Source: an uncultured bacterium
Lineage (GTDB): Bacteria > Actinomycetota > Coriobacteriia > Coriobacteriales > Coriobacteriaceae
NCBI GenBank assembly: GCA_905215205.1
Contig: CAJMPK010000032.1
Location: forward strand, 1 to 11,896
Length of the DNA stretch: 11,896 nucleotides
Direction: 5' to 3'
Under the pieces are notes generated by a model that saw only the letters and a list, made by a program, of their open reading frames with translations, ran no database searches and had not been told where the DNA came from. The position numbers and the translations under genes are program-made. Below, in pieces: positions 1 through 5,688 of this stretch (the stretch's first letter is position 1; the number at the start of each line of letters is the position of its first letter).

Positions 1-149
1 CGCTCGGCGTTGAGACCGTTCTCGCAGTAGATGCAGTCGAACGTGCAGATCTTGCCACTCGCCGGCATCATGTTGACACCGAGCGAAAGGCCCAGGCGAC
101 GGCTGCGGACGGGCCCAAAGATGGGGCTGGCATTTAAAAACGTAGACAT
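1..149 (-). CDS. Radical SAM protein, N-terminal fragment (COG0731/TYW1-like)
   Basis: Only the first 49 codons lie in the window; the gene continues past the left edge. The visible protein contains GPVRSRRLGLSLGVN followed by the radical SAM cysteine motif CTFDCIYC (CxxxCxxC), which binds a [4Fe-4S] cluster used to cleave S-adenosylmethionine. The 'GPVxSRRLGxSLGVN...P' run just before the cysteines is typical of the COG0731 group, related to wyosine synthetase TYW1, but the actual substrate cannot be told from this part. Start choice: an AAGGAG Shine-Dalgarno sequence at 164-159 is 9 bases from the ATG at 149-147 but only 3 bases from another in-frame ATG at 155-153, so the downstream start is preferred. 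It is transcribed divergently from the hydrolase at 384. Confidence 0.85.
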   Translation of the reverse strand, partial: MSTFLNASPIFGPVRSRRLGLSLGVNMMPASGKICTFDCIYCENGLNAE

Positions 150-155
150 AGGCAT

Positions 156-383
156 ATGCTCCTTGGGACAGTTGAACTTAAGCATAGCATCGGCCTTCAA
201 GTGAGTTGCGGGTTTGGGCGCTGTTGTTTAGGCAGAAACCTTGCAATCGGGTGAGTTTTCGAAACCCTATCATGAAAGGGTGCGAGTCGGGTACAGTAAG
301 CGCATTCATGTACGCACAAAATGACGCATCTGACCAAGCCGCACCCCGGCACGGCCTGGTGGCGTTGACGATGGGAACACAGT
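156..383. other. Divergent intergenic region between radical SAM gene and hydrolase
   Basis: This 228-base stretch must hold the promoters of both divergent genes. I found no pair of -35/-10 hexamers with normal spacing that I trust. A weak 5-bp hairpin (ACCCT at 264-268 with AGGGT at 277-281) is present. No coding region with a convincing ribosome binding site was seen. Confidence 0.4.
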
Positions 384-1181
384 ATGGATTTTACGGTCGA
401 GAATGCGGGCACCACGATTGCCTGCCGCGAGTATGCCGGCCCGGGTGTATCGTCCGATACACCCGCCTTGGTGTGCGTGCACGGTGCGTGCGTCGACAGT
501 GTCTTTTTTGACGGTATCGCCCGCGAGCTCGCCTGCGACTATCGCGTCATTGCCTACGACCGCCGCGGTTGCGGCGAGAGCGGCGACGCTGCGGACGGAC
601 GCTACGACCTCGCCGCCCAGGCCGCCGACCTGCAGGCCGTTATCGAGCATATTGGCGCTCCGGCAAACGTGCTCGCGCACAGTGCCGGTACGTTGGTGAC
701 CCTGGAGCTTCTCCGTGCAAACCCCGCCATAATTTCGCGTGCGATCCTGCATGAACCCGCCGTGACAAACGAGGGTGCCGGTCTGGGCGCGGCCCCGGTT
801 TTGCTCGAGATGATCGCCGCGGGAAAGGTCTCCAGGGCATTACGGGCCTTCCTGGGCGCCATCGGCGATTCGGACCCTGAGGCTCCCAAGACAACCGAGG
901 CAGAAGCCAAGCATGCCCTGCGCAACGGCCGTAGTTTCATGGCAAACGAATACGGGATTACTATGACCTGTGTTCCCGATTGGGATAGCGTTCGCGCGTC
1001 AAAAACGGTGGCCGCCGTGTTTCTGGGTGAGCTCTCGGTTGGCACGCCCCGCGAGGCGGGCACGAGGGTGGCGGCTGAGCTTTTGGACTGTCCGCTCGTA
1101 ACGGTTCCCGGTGCGCACAACGGCCTGCGCGATCGCCCGGCAGCGGCTGCCCGGGCTGTCCGTGGCATCCTGGGGCTCTAG
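384..1181 (+). CDS. Alpha/beta hydrolase family protein
   Basis: A 265-residue cytoplasmic alpha/beta-hydrolase-fold enzyme with no signal peptide. Visible landmarks in order: the oxyanion HG motif in LVCVHGACVDS (about residue 33), the strand/loop YRVIAYDRRGCGESG (residues 53-67) that is characteristic of the fold, the nucleophile elbow AHSAG with Ser100, and a C-terminal VPGAHNG with His245 as the catalytic base. The elbow has Ala where the consensus GxSxG has Gly. The usual acid after strand beta-6 or beta-7 is not a clear Asp; Glu217 in FLGELS or a nearby Asp are candidates. Substrate cannot be predicted; relatives include esterases, lactonases and haloperoxidase-like proteins. The start has only a weak Shine-Dalgarno (GATGGGA) upstream, but the protein begins at the expected first beta strand. 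It appears monocistronic, with 211 bases before the next gene. Confidence 0.85.
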   Translation: MDFTVENAGTTIACREYAGPGVSSDTPALVCVHGACVDSVFFDGIARELACDYRVIAYDRRGCGESGDAADGRYDLAAQAADLQAVIEHIGAPANVLAHSAGTLVTLELLRANPAIISRAILHEPAVTNEGAGLGAAPVLLEMIAAGKVSRALRAFLGAIGDSDPEAPKTTEAEAKHALRNGRSFMANEYGITMTCVPDWDSVRASKTVAAVFLGELSVGTPREAGTRVAAELLDCPLVTVPGAHNGLRDRPAAAARAVRGILGL

Positions 1182-1331
1182 CAGCCGCAATAGCCAAAGC
1201 GGGCTTCACCCGCAGACGTTTCGGCCGTGTTAACAAATGTGCTCAAAACCTCACGTCTACGGCTTCAATCGCGCCGTCTGCCAACTCATAAAAATGTAAC
1301 AGCATTCACGTGCTTACCTGCATCGACAAGG

Positions 1332-1347
1332 TGTTACCCTTGTAACA
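1332..1347. promoter_or_regulatory. Inverted repeat, possible operator upstream of the GGDEF/HD-GYP gene
   Basis: TGTTAC and GTAACA form a perfect 6-bp inverted repeat separated by CCTT. It overlaps the predicted -35 element at 1340-1345. A further TGTAACA half-site lies at 1295-1301, about 40 bases upstream. The arrangement is that of a dimeric repressor or activator site, but the binding protein is unknown. Confidence 0.4.
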
Positions 1348-1368
1348 TTTGGAACCCACCGCTACCAT
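1340..1368 (+). promoter_or_regulatory. Candidate sigma-70-type promoter for the GGDEF/HD-GYP operon
   Basis: TTGTAA (1340-1345) and TACCAT (1363-1368) are separated by 17 bases; each matches four of six consensus positions. A start near 1375 would leave a short leader with AAAGGG at 1381-1386 as ribosome binding site for the ATG at 1393. The rest of the 1182-1392 gap holds a small hairpin at 1199-1213 (GCGGG/CCCGC) without a T-run. Confidence 0.35.
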
Positions 1369-1392
1369 GCGAAGCTATCGAAAGGGCCCCAT

Positions 1393-3273
1393 ATGCTCAA
1401 TAATCACGAGGTCAATCTAACCGACGAGGAGGCTGCCGCCGAGGTCGCCCGCGTCGCGAAGACCTACCCCGTGGTGCGTTTGCTGTCGGCCGATCAGATT
1501 AAGAGCGAGCCTAACTGCCTGCTCGCCGGCAATCGGTGCCCTTGTCTGCGTCAGTCAAGTCTTGAGGCCTTGGCAGGTTCCGATGATGTATCGGAGCAGC
1601 TGCTCAACGATGGTGTTGAGTACCGCGCTCGCCTACGCCCTCTGAAGGTCGAGGGCGAGCCTCACGTCTTGCTGATGGTACGTCCGATCGATGAGCAAGA
1701 GGCCGCAGAAGAGGACCTTGTCTACACCGACGTGCTGACGAGTGTGCGCAATCGCCGATATTACGAGGAAAAGCTTCGTAGCGCCCGCATGAAGGCCGGC
1801 GTGGCGGTGATCGACCTTGATGATTTTAGGGTCTTCAACGATACGTGTGGCCGTCATGCCGGCGACCTTGCGCTCGGTGCTGTGGCGACAGCCATACGCA
1901 GCGGAATTCGTTCGACTGACGAGCTCGTACGCTATGGCTGCGACAAGTTTGTGGTTGTCATGCCCAATATTCCCTCCGATGACTTCACCCGTCGCCTGCA
2001 TCAGGTGTCCGATGCCGTTCATGCCACGATTGTTCCGGGCCATGAGTACGTGAGCTTGACGGCATGTGTTGGTGGCGTTCGCATTCATGGCGAGACGGTC
2101 GATGAGGGCGTTGGCCGCGCTGTCCAGTTATTGAGCCGCGCTAAGGCAAAAGCCGGTACGGTCGTGACCGATGCCGATTCCATCGAAGCCTTCCAAAGCG
2201 AAAAGCCTTTGGTGCTTATTGTCGATGACTCCGAAATGAACCGAGCCATTCTCAACGAGATGCTCAAGGACGAGTATTGCATCCTCGAGGCCGATAACGG
2301 TCGTACGGCGCTCGACATGGTCGACCGCTATGGCGATGAGTTGTCGCTCGTACTGCTGGATATTGTCATGCCGGGTATAAGCGGCTTTGAGGTGCTGGCC
2401 GATCTGTCGCGCCGATCGGGTATCGACAATCTGCCTTTCATCATGATTTCGAGCGAAGACTCCGATGATATGGTTCTGCGCGCGTACGAGCTGGGCGCCT
2501 CGGACTATATCAACCGCCCGTTTGACTCCCGTGTCGTGCGCCGCCGTGTAAGCAACACCATCCGCCTATACGCCAAACAGCGCCGCCTGACGAGCCTGCT
2601 GTCCCAGCAGTACAACGAGCGCGTCAAGAACAGTCGCATGCTCATCGACATCATGGCTGGCGTCATGGAGCTTCGCAATGGCGAGAGCGGCAGGCACGTT
2701 ACGAACATCGAAAAGCTGACCGAGCTGCTGCTTGGCTGTCTGGTCCAGCGTAGTGGCACGATCTCCCTCGATAATGAGGAACGCTCTACGATTGCCCTGG
2801 CTTCGGCGCTGCACGATATCGGCAAGATGTCGATTGACGATGCAATTCTCAACAAACCCGGGCGCCTTACGCCCGAGGAGTTCGAGATTATGAAGACGCA
2901 TACCACGATCGGCGCCGACATGTTGCTTGAGCTGGGCCGCCATCACGTCGGCAATGCGCTTATGGAATATGCGTACCAGATTGCGCGTTGGCATCACGAG
3001 CGTTGGGACGGCAAGGGCTATCCCGATGGCCTTAAGGGCGACGAGATTCCCATTGCCGCGCAGGTGGTCTCGGTGGCCGACGTGTATGATGCGCTGACGA
3101 GCGTGCGCGTGTACAAGGACGCTATCCCGCACAAGGAGGCGATCCAGATGATCCTGGACGGTAAGTGCGGCACCTTTAACCCGCTGCTGCTCGATTGCCT
3201 ACTCGAGGTGCAAGACCAAATTGCCGAGACGTTGGCACGCCCCGCTGACGTCGTCGCGTTTCCCACGATTTAG
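1393..3273 (+). CDS. Degenerate GGDEF - receiver - HD-GYP domain protein (probable c-di-GMP phosphodiesterase)
   Basis: A 626-residue soluble signalling protein. Residues 1-107 look like a PAS-type sensor segment with a Cys cluster (C42, C49, C51). Residues about 111-260 are a GGDEF domain: DVLTSVRNRRYY and DLDDF...ND are present, but the signature is GCDKF (182-186), with Lys replacing the catalytic Glu, so cyclase activity is unlikely; an RxxD inhibitory-site motif (R173-D176) is kept. Residues about 272-385 are a receiver domain with D278/D279, phosphoacceptor D323 in LLDIVMPG and S353/S354, but Arg375 instead of the usual Lys. Residues about 415-615 are HD-GYP with HD (474-475), HHERWDGKGYP (534-544) and VADVYDALTS, apparently intact. 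The family hydrolyses cyclic-di-GMP. AAAGGG lies 6 bases before the ATG. The HPt gene follows after 23 bases. The order GGDEF-REC-HD-GYP is unusual. Confidence 0.9.
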   Translation: MLNNHEVNLTDEEAAAEVARVAKTYPVVRLLSADQIKSEPNCLLAGNRCPCLRQSSLEALAGSDDVSEQLLNDGVEYRARLRPLKVEGEPHVLLMVRPIDEQEAAEEDLVYTDVLTSVRNRRYYEEKLRSARMKAGVAVIDLDDFRVFNDTCGRHAGDLALGAVATAIRSGIRSTDELVRYGCDKFVVVMPNIPSDDFTRRLHQVSDAVHATIVPGHEYVSLTACVGGVRIHGETVDEGVGRAVQLLSRAKAKAGTVVTDADSIEAFQSEKPLVLIVDDSEMNRAILNEMLKDEYCILEADNGRTALDMVDRYGDELSLVLLDIVMPGISGFEVLADLSRRSGIDNLPFIMISSEDSDDMVLRAYELGASDYINRPFDSRVVRRRVSNTIRLYAKQRRLTSLLSQQYNERVKNSRMLIDIMAGVMELRNGESGRHVTNIEKLTELLLGCLVQRSGTISLDNEERSTIALASALHDIGKMSIDDAILNKPGRLTPEEFEIMKTHTTIGADMLLELGRHHVGNALMEYAYQIARWHHERWDGKGYPDGLKGDEIPIAAQVVSVADVYDALTSVRVYKDAIPHKEAIQMILDGKCGTFNPLLLDCLLEVQDQIAETLARPADVVAFPTI

Positions 3274-3296
3274 TTTGACCAAAGGAGTTTTAATCC

Positions 3297-3653
3297 ATGA
3301 TTTCCATGCGTGAGGCGTATGAGAAGATCGGCGCTAATTATGATGACGCGTGCGCTCGGCTGATGGGCGGGGAAATGCTTGCCCGTTTTGCCCTCAAGTT
3401 TTTGGATGACGAGAGCATGGACAAGCTGGAGGCCGCCATGGCGGCAGGAGACGCCGAAGGTGCGTTTATGGCAGCGCACACGCTCAAGGGCGTGAGCCAG
3501 AACCTGGGATTCGATAATCTGTACGAGCCGGCGGTCGTGGTGACCGAGGCACTGCGTGGTGCCGATGCCGTTGACGGCGCTCGCGAGGGGATGCATGCGC
3601 TGCAGCAGCAATATGCGGCTACGATGTCGGCCCTGCGCGAAGCGGCTGAATAA
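3297..3653 (+). CDS. HPt (histidine phosphotransfer) domain protein
   Basis: A 118-residue single-domain protein, almost entirely helical. The HPt signature AHTLKGVSQNLGF contains the expected phosphorylatable histidine (His61), followed by the conserved LKG. Such proteins carry phosphate between receiver domains, or from a hybrid kinase to a response regulator, in the cytoplasm. AAAGGAG at 3281-3287 is 9 bases before the chosen ATG; an internal Met at codon 4 is the only close alternative. It lies 23 bases behind the receiver-containing HD-GYP gene, so the two are almost certainly co-transcribed and the receiver is the most likely phosphotransfer partner. No histidine kinase gene is in the window, so the upstream phosphodonor must be elsewhere. 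Confidence 0.88.
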   Translation: MISMREAYEKIGANYDDACARLMGGEMLARFALKFLDDESMDKLEAAMAAGDAEGAFMAAHTLKGVSQNLGFDNLYEPAVVVTEALRGADAVDGAREGMHALQQQYAATMSALREAAE

Positions 3654-3677
3654 GAGCTTGCGAGCCTTGATGGCTAT

Positions 3678-3741
3678 GAGAGTGGATAATCTCCCGTTTT
3701 AGGCCCGGTGGCGGCCTCAAAGTGGGAGATTATCCACTCTC
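3678..3741. repeat. 64-base palindrome (18-bp perfect arms) with an additional half-copy downstream
   Basis: GAGAGTGGATAATCTCCC at 3678-3695 is the exact reverse complement of 3724-3741. The 28-base middle contains a second perfect inverted repeat, AGGCC (3701-3705) with GGCCT (3713-3717), so the whole can fold into one long cruciform or RNA hairpin. A third copy of ATCCACTCTC is at 3761-3770. It sits just after the HPt gene and could serve as a transcription terminator, though no T-run follows the right arm. No target-site duplication is evident. The rest of the 3654-3883 gap holds the operator-like repeats described separately. Confidence 0.75.
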
Positions 3742-3829
3742 GTTCGATACGTGTCCAAAAATCCACTCTCACCCCTTCTGATTAGTGAATGGCCTATGCG
3801 CACTGGCGGGGCTTTCCGCATGCAATCAA

Positions 3830-3863
3830 TATCGTTGTTCGATAAACTGTTCGAATAACGATA
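3830..3863. promoter_or_regulatory. Operator-like overlapping inverted and tandem repeats upstream of the DUF2975 gene
   Basis: TATCGTTGTTCGA (3830-3842) and TCGAATAACGATA (3851-3863) form an inverted repeat with one mismatch in 13. The same bases also contain a tandem 12-mer, TGTTCGATAAAC (3836-3847) then TGTTCGAATAAC (3848-3859), 10 of 12 identical. The site ends 20 bases before the ATG at 3884, where a repressor would block initiation. The neighbouring Cro/C1-type regulator is the natural candidate to bind it (inference). I could not fix the -35/-10 hexamers here. Confidence 0.5.
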
Positions 3864-3883
3864 GAGTCAATGAGGGTGAGTGT

Positions 3884-4444
3884 ATGTCTAACAGCGTTCA
3901 GCGTATGGCCAAGGCTGGCGAAAATATCAGGAAGCTTGGTTTTTGCATGGCAGCCGTTTTTGCAGGGATGCTCGTCGCTTTTACCGCGTTGGTTGTTTAC
4001 GTGATCTGGTATGCGATTGCAAACGTTGCTTCTGTCGATTCTTTCGGCGTCGTGACGCTTCTCAATGGCGGGTGCATCGTTATCCCAAGCGGACTGTGCC
4101 TGGCACTCGTCGTGGGTATTTCGCTTGTCGTTCTGTGTGGGATCAGCCGTAACATCTCGCGAGGCGTCTCGCCCTTTACCAAGACGCATGTGCGGCTTAT
4201 CCGTGTTCTCGCGCTTGCCTTTGCTGTTAACGCCGCGGTTTCGCTTGTTGGTGCCTATGGATCGGTCAATCTCACCATTGGCGGACTGGAGCTTTACATC
4301 GTGCCTCATTCCTTCGTTATTGAGATTTGCCAAGGCGTTACCTTTGATACGGGGTCGTTTATCGGCGCAGTTGTCTGTTTGTTTATCTCGGCGATCTGGA
4401 GTTATGCCTCGCTGCTCCAAGAGCAGTCTGACGAGCTTGTGTAG
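3884..4444 (+). CDS. DUF2975-like integral membrane protein
   Basis: A 186-residue protein with four predicted membrane helices (about residues 19-45, 67-89, 106-125 and 158-178). Features that fit the DUF2975 family are the cytoplasmic-side GVSPFTKTHVRLIRVLA segment between helices 2 and 3 and the acidic C-terminal tail after ...YASLLQEQSDELV. The family has no established biochemical role but is typically encoded next to a small YozG-like Cro/C1 regulator, as here. The ATG at 3884 is chosen because GAGGGTGAG lies just upstream and the protein then starts shortly before helix 1; an in-frame ATG at 3785 would add 33 residues rich in Cys and Asn and would run through the operator-like repeat. 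The stop codon overlaps the Shine-Dalgarno of the regulator gene, indicating translational coupling. Confidence 0.78.
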   Translation: MSNSVQRMAKAGENIRKLGFCMAAVFAGMLVAFTALVVYVIWYAIANVASVDSFGVVTLLNGGCIVIPSGLCLALVVGISLVVLCGISRNISRGVSPFTKTHVRLIRVLALAFAVNAAVSLVGAYGSVNLTIGGLELYIVPHSFVIEICQGVTFDTGSFIGAVVCLFISAIWSYASLLQEQSDELV

Positions 4445-4452
4445 GAGGAAGC

Positions 4453-4782
4453 ATGAGCTATCTCATCATCGAGCTTGAGACGCAGCTACTTAAGACCGGA
4501 AAGACCAGTGCTGATCTGATTCGTGCCACGGGGCATACTCCGGCTAATATTTCTAAGCTAAGAAACGGAAAAATTAAAGCTATTCGCCTTAAGACGCTTC
4601 TCGATATTTGCGATGAACTTGACTGTCAACCGGGAGATATTATTCAGCGCGTGAGCGAGAAAGAGCTTGAGGAGCTTATTGTCGAGCGTGCAAAAAATGT
4701 CGTGAGGCAGATGCGGGATGGCGGACGCAACGAGGCGTCGCTTCCGACATCAGTCTTTGCTGTCGATTTGAGCGACGAGTAG
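4453..4782 (+). CDS. Small XRE (Cro/C1-type) helix-turn-helix regulator, YozG-like
   Basis: A 109-residue DNA-binding protein. The helix-turn-helix core spans about residues 18-64: the segment TSADLIRATGHTPANISKLR is followed by LKTLLDICDELDCQPGDII, the ending typical of the HTH_26/YozG group of Cro/C1 regulators. Residues 68-109 form a charged helix and a loose tail. The start ATG follows AGGAGG at 4443-4448 and lies 8 bases after the stop of the DUF2975-like gene, so both are made from one transcript. Pairs of DUF2975 and such regulators are common in Firmicutes and Actinobacteria; the membrane protein may modulate the regulator, but this is not proven. A terminator 41 bases downstream ends the unit. 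Likely targets are its own promoter and the ABC exporter operon, where similar TTATCG/CGATAA sites occur. Confidence 0.88.
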   Translation: MSYLIIELETQLLKTGKTSADLIRATGHTPANISKLRNGKIKAIRLKTLLDICDELDCQPGDIIQRVSEKELEELIVERAKNVVRQMRDGGRNEASLPTSVFAVDLSDE

Positions 4783-4822
4783 CATAAGACGAACAGCTAA
4801 AACGAAGTATCAGCGTGAAGGG

Positions 4823-4851
4823 ACCCGTGTCTAACACGGGTTCTTTCTTTT
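4823..4851 (+). terminator. Intrinsic terminator after the XRE regulator gene
   Basis: A perfect 8-bp stem, ACCCGTGT (4823-4830) with ACACGGGT (4834-4841), closes a 3-base loop and is followed by the T-rich TCTTTCTTTT (4842-4851). It separates the regulator pair from the ABC exporter operon. Confidence 0.9.
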
Positions 4852-4859
4852 AGATTATC

Positions 4860-4888
4860 TTTACAAATATGAGTTATCGACAAACAAT
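4860..4888 (+). promoter_or_regulatory. Candidate promoter for the ABC exporter operon
   Basis: TTTACA (4860-4865; five of six consensus bases) and AACAAT (4883-4888; four of six) are 17 bases apart, immediately downstream of the terminator and upstream of the ATPase gene. The position is right for an independent promoter. The TTATCG half-site at 4874-4879 lies in its spacer. Confidence 0.45.
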
Positions 4889-4909
4889 AACAACTATGGA
4901 AAACGATAA
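4874..4909. promoter_or_regulatory. TTATCG...CGATAA inverted half-sites at the exporter promoter
   Basis: TTATCG (4874-4879) and CGATAA (4904-4909) are exact inverted copies separated by 24 bases, flanking the expected transcription start. The segment GTTATCGACAAAC beginning at 4873 resembles the reverse complement of the 12-mer upstream of the DUF2975 gene (GTTTATCGAACA), suggesting a shared regulator. Confidence 0.35.
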
Positions 4910-4926
4910 AGGAAAGAAGGAACGAT

Positions 4927-5688
4927 ATGAGCGGTTTTTCTATCAAGCAGAACGGGGGTCCAATGAACGCATCAGCAATAAAGCTATCAAAAGTTTCAAA
5001 ACGCTACGGGAAACGGCGCGTTTTGCATGACGTTTCCTTTGAGGTGCATCAGTCTGAGCTCTTTGCCCTTGTTGGTGCAAACGGGGCGGGTAAAAGCACG
5101 CTTATTAAAATAGTGCTGGGCCTCTGTGAGCCATCGTCGGGGAGCGTGGAGCTCTTTGGAGGCAAGTCGAAAAAAGAGCTGAGCCTGATGCGGACGCGTG
5201 TCGGCTATGTGCCAGATTCCAGTGGAGCATACCAATCCCTCAGTGCGGTTGAGAATCTCCAAATCCGATGTTCGGAATGGGGGCTTGATGCGAATCGTGA
5301 GATTCCTCGCGTTTTGAGCCTAGTCGGACTGGACGTCGATGAAAAAAAGAGCGTAAGCAGTTTTTCTCTGGGAATGAAACGGCGACTGGATATAGCTACG
5401 GCTTTGTTGGGTGACACGGACTTGCTAGTTTTCGATGAGCCAGCAAATGGATTGGACCCGCTGGGCATCGAGAGTATATGGACCCTTATCGGCCGATTGA
5501 ATCGAGAGCAGGGTAAGACCATGCTCATCTCTAGTCATGATTTGGATGAGCTGGCATCGGTTGCAACAAGTTGCCTGTTTATTCATGACGGTAAACTGCT
5601 GAAAAAGGAATCGATGGATGTCATAAGGGACGAGGCGCCGTCCCTAAAAGAATATTACAGGCGCTTGATGAAGGCGGTCTCGCTATGA
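4927..5688 (+). CDS. ABC transporter ATP-binding protein, BcrA/LanF-like exporter type
   Basis: A 253-residue nucleotide-binding subunit that would power two membrane permeases encoded directly downstream. Seen in order: Walker A GANGAGKST (residues 50-58), a Q-loop position occupied by Asp97 in GYVPDSSG, signature FSLGMKRRLDIA (about 146-157), Walker B LLVFDEP (166-172), D-loop GLDP and switch His204 in ISSHD. The SLGMK signature and overall length fit the BcrA/LanF/CcmA exporters, which act in bacitracin or lantibiotic resistance and related export. The ATG at 4927 has AAGGAA just upstream; an in-frame ATG at 4963, preceded by GGGGG, would remove 12 residues and is nearly as plausible. The stop overlaps the next start by 4 bases (ATGA), indicating translational coupling. 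Confidence 0.9.
   Translation: MSGFSIKQNGGPMNASAIKLSKVSKRYGKRRVLHDVSFEVHQSELFALVGANGAGKSTLIKIVLGLCEPSSGSVELFGGKSKKELSLMRTRVGYVPDSSGAYQSLSAVENLQIRCSEWGLDANREIPRVLSLVGLDVDEKKSVSSFSLGMKRRLDIATALLGDTDLLVFDEPANGLDPLGIESIWTLIGRLNREQGKTMLISSHDLDELASVATSCLFIHDGKLLKKESMDVIRDEAPSLKEYYRRLMKAVSL

Noticed and set aside
602..1168. Minus-strand open frame opposite the alpha/beta hydrolase
   Set aside because: Composition is Ala/Arg/Ser/Pro-rich as expected for an antisense shadow, while the plus strand has the HG, Ser and His motifs.
1199..1213. GCGGG/CCCGC hairpin after the alpha/beta hydrolase as an intrinsic terminator
   Set aside because: Only a 5-bp stem with no T-run following it.
1729..2170. Active diguanylate cyclase
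   Set aside because: The signature is GCDKF; loss of the catalytic Glu makes c-di-GMP synthesis unlikely, although GTP or c-di-GMP binding remains possible.
3678..3741. Insertion sequence or MITE
   Set aside because: No target-site duplication flanks the palindrome and no transposase is present; it is reported only as a repeat.
3785..3883. In-frame upstream extension of the DUF2975-like gene starting at 3785
   Set aside because: It adds 33 residues rich in Cys, Asn and Arg with no family likeness, lacks a good ribosome binding site, and would translate through the operator-like repeats; the ATG at 3884 has a good Shine-Dalgarno.
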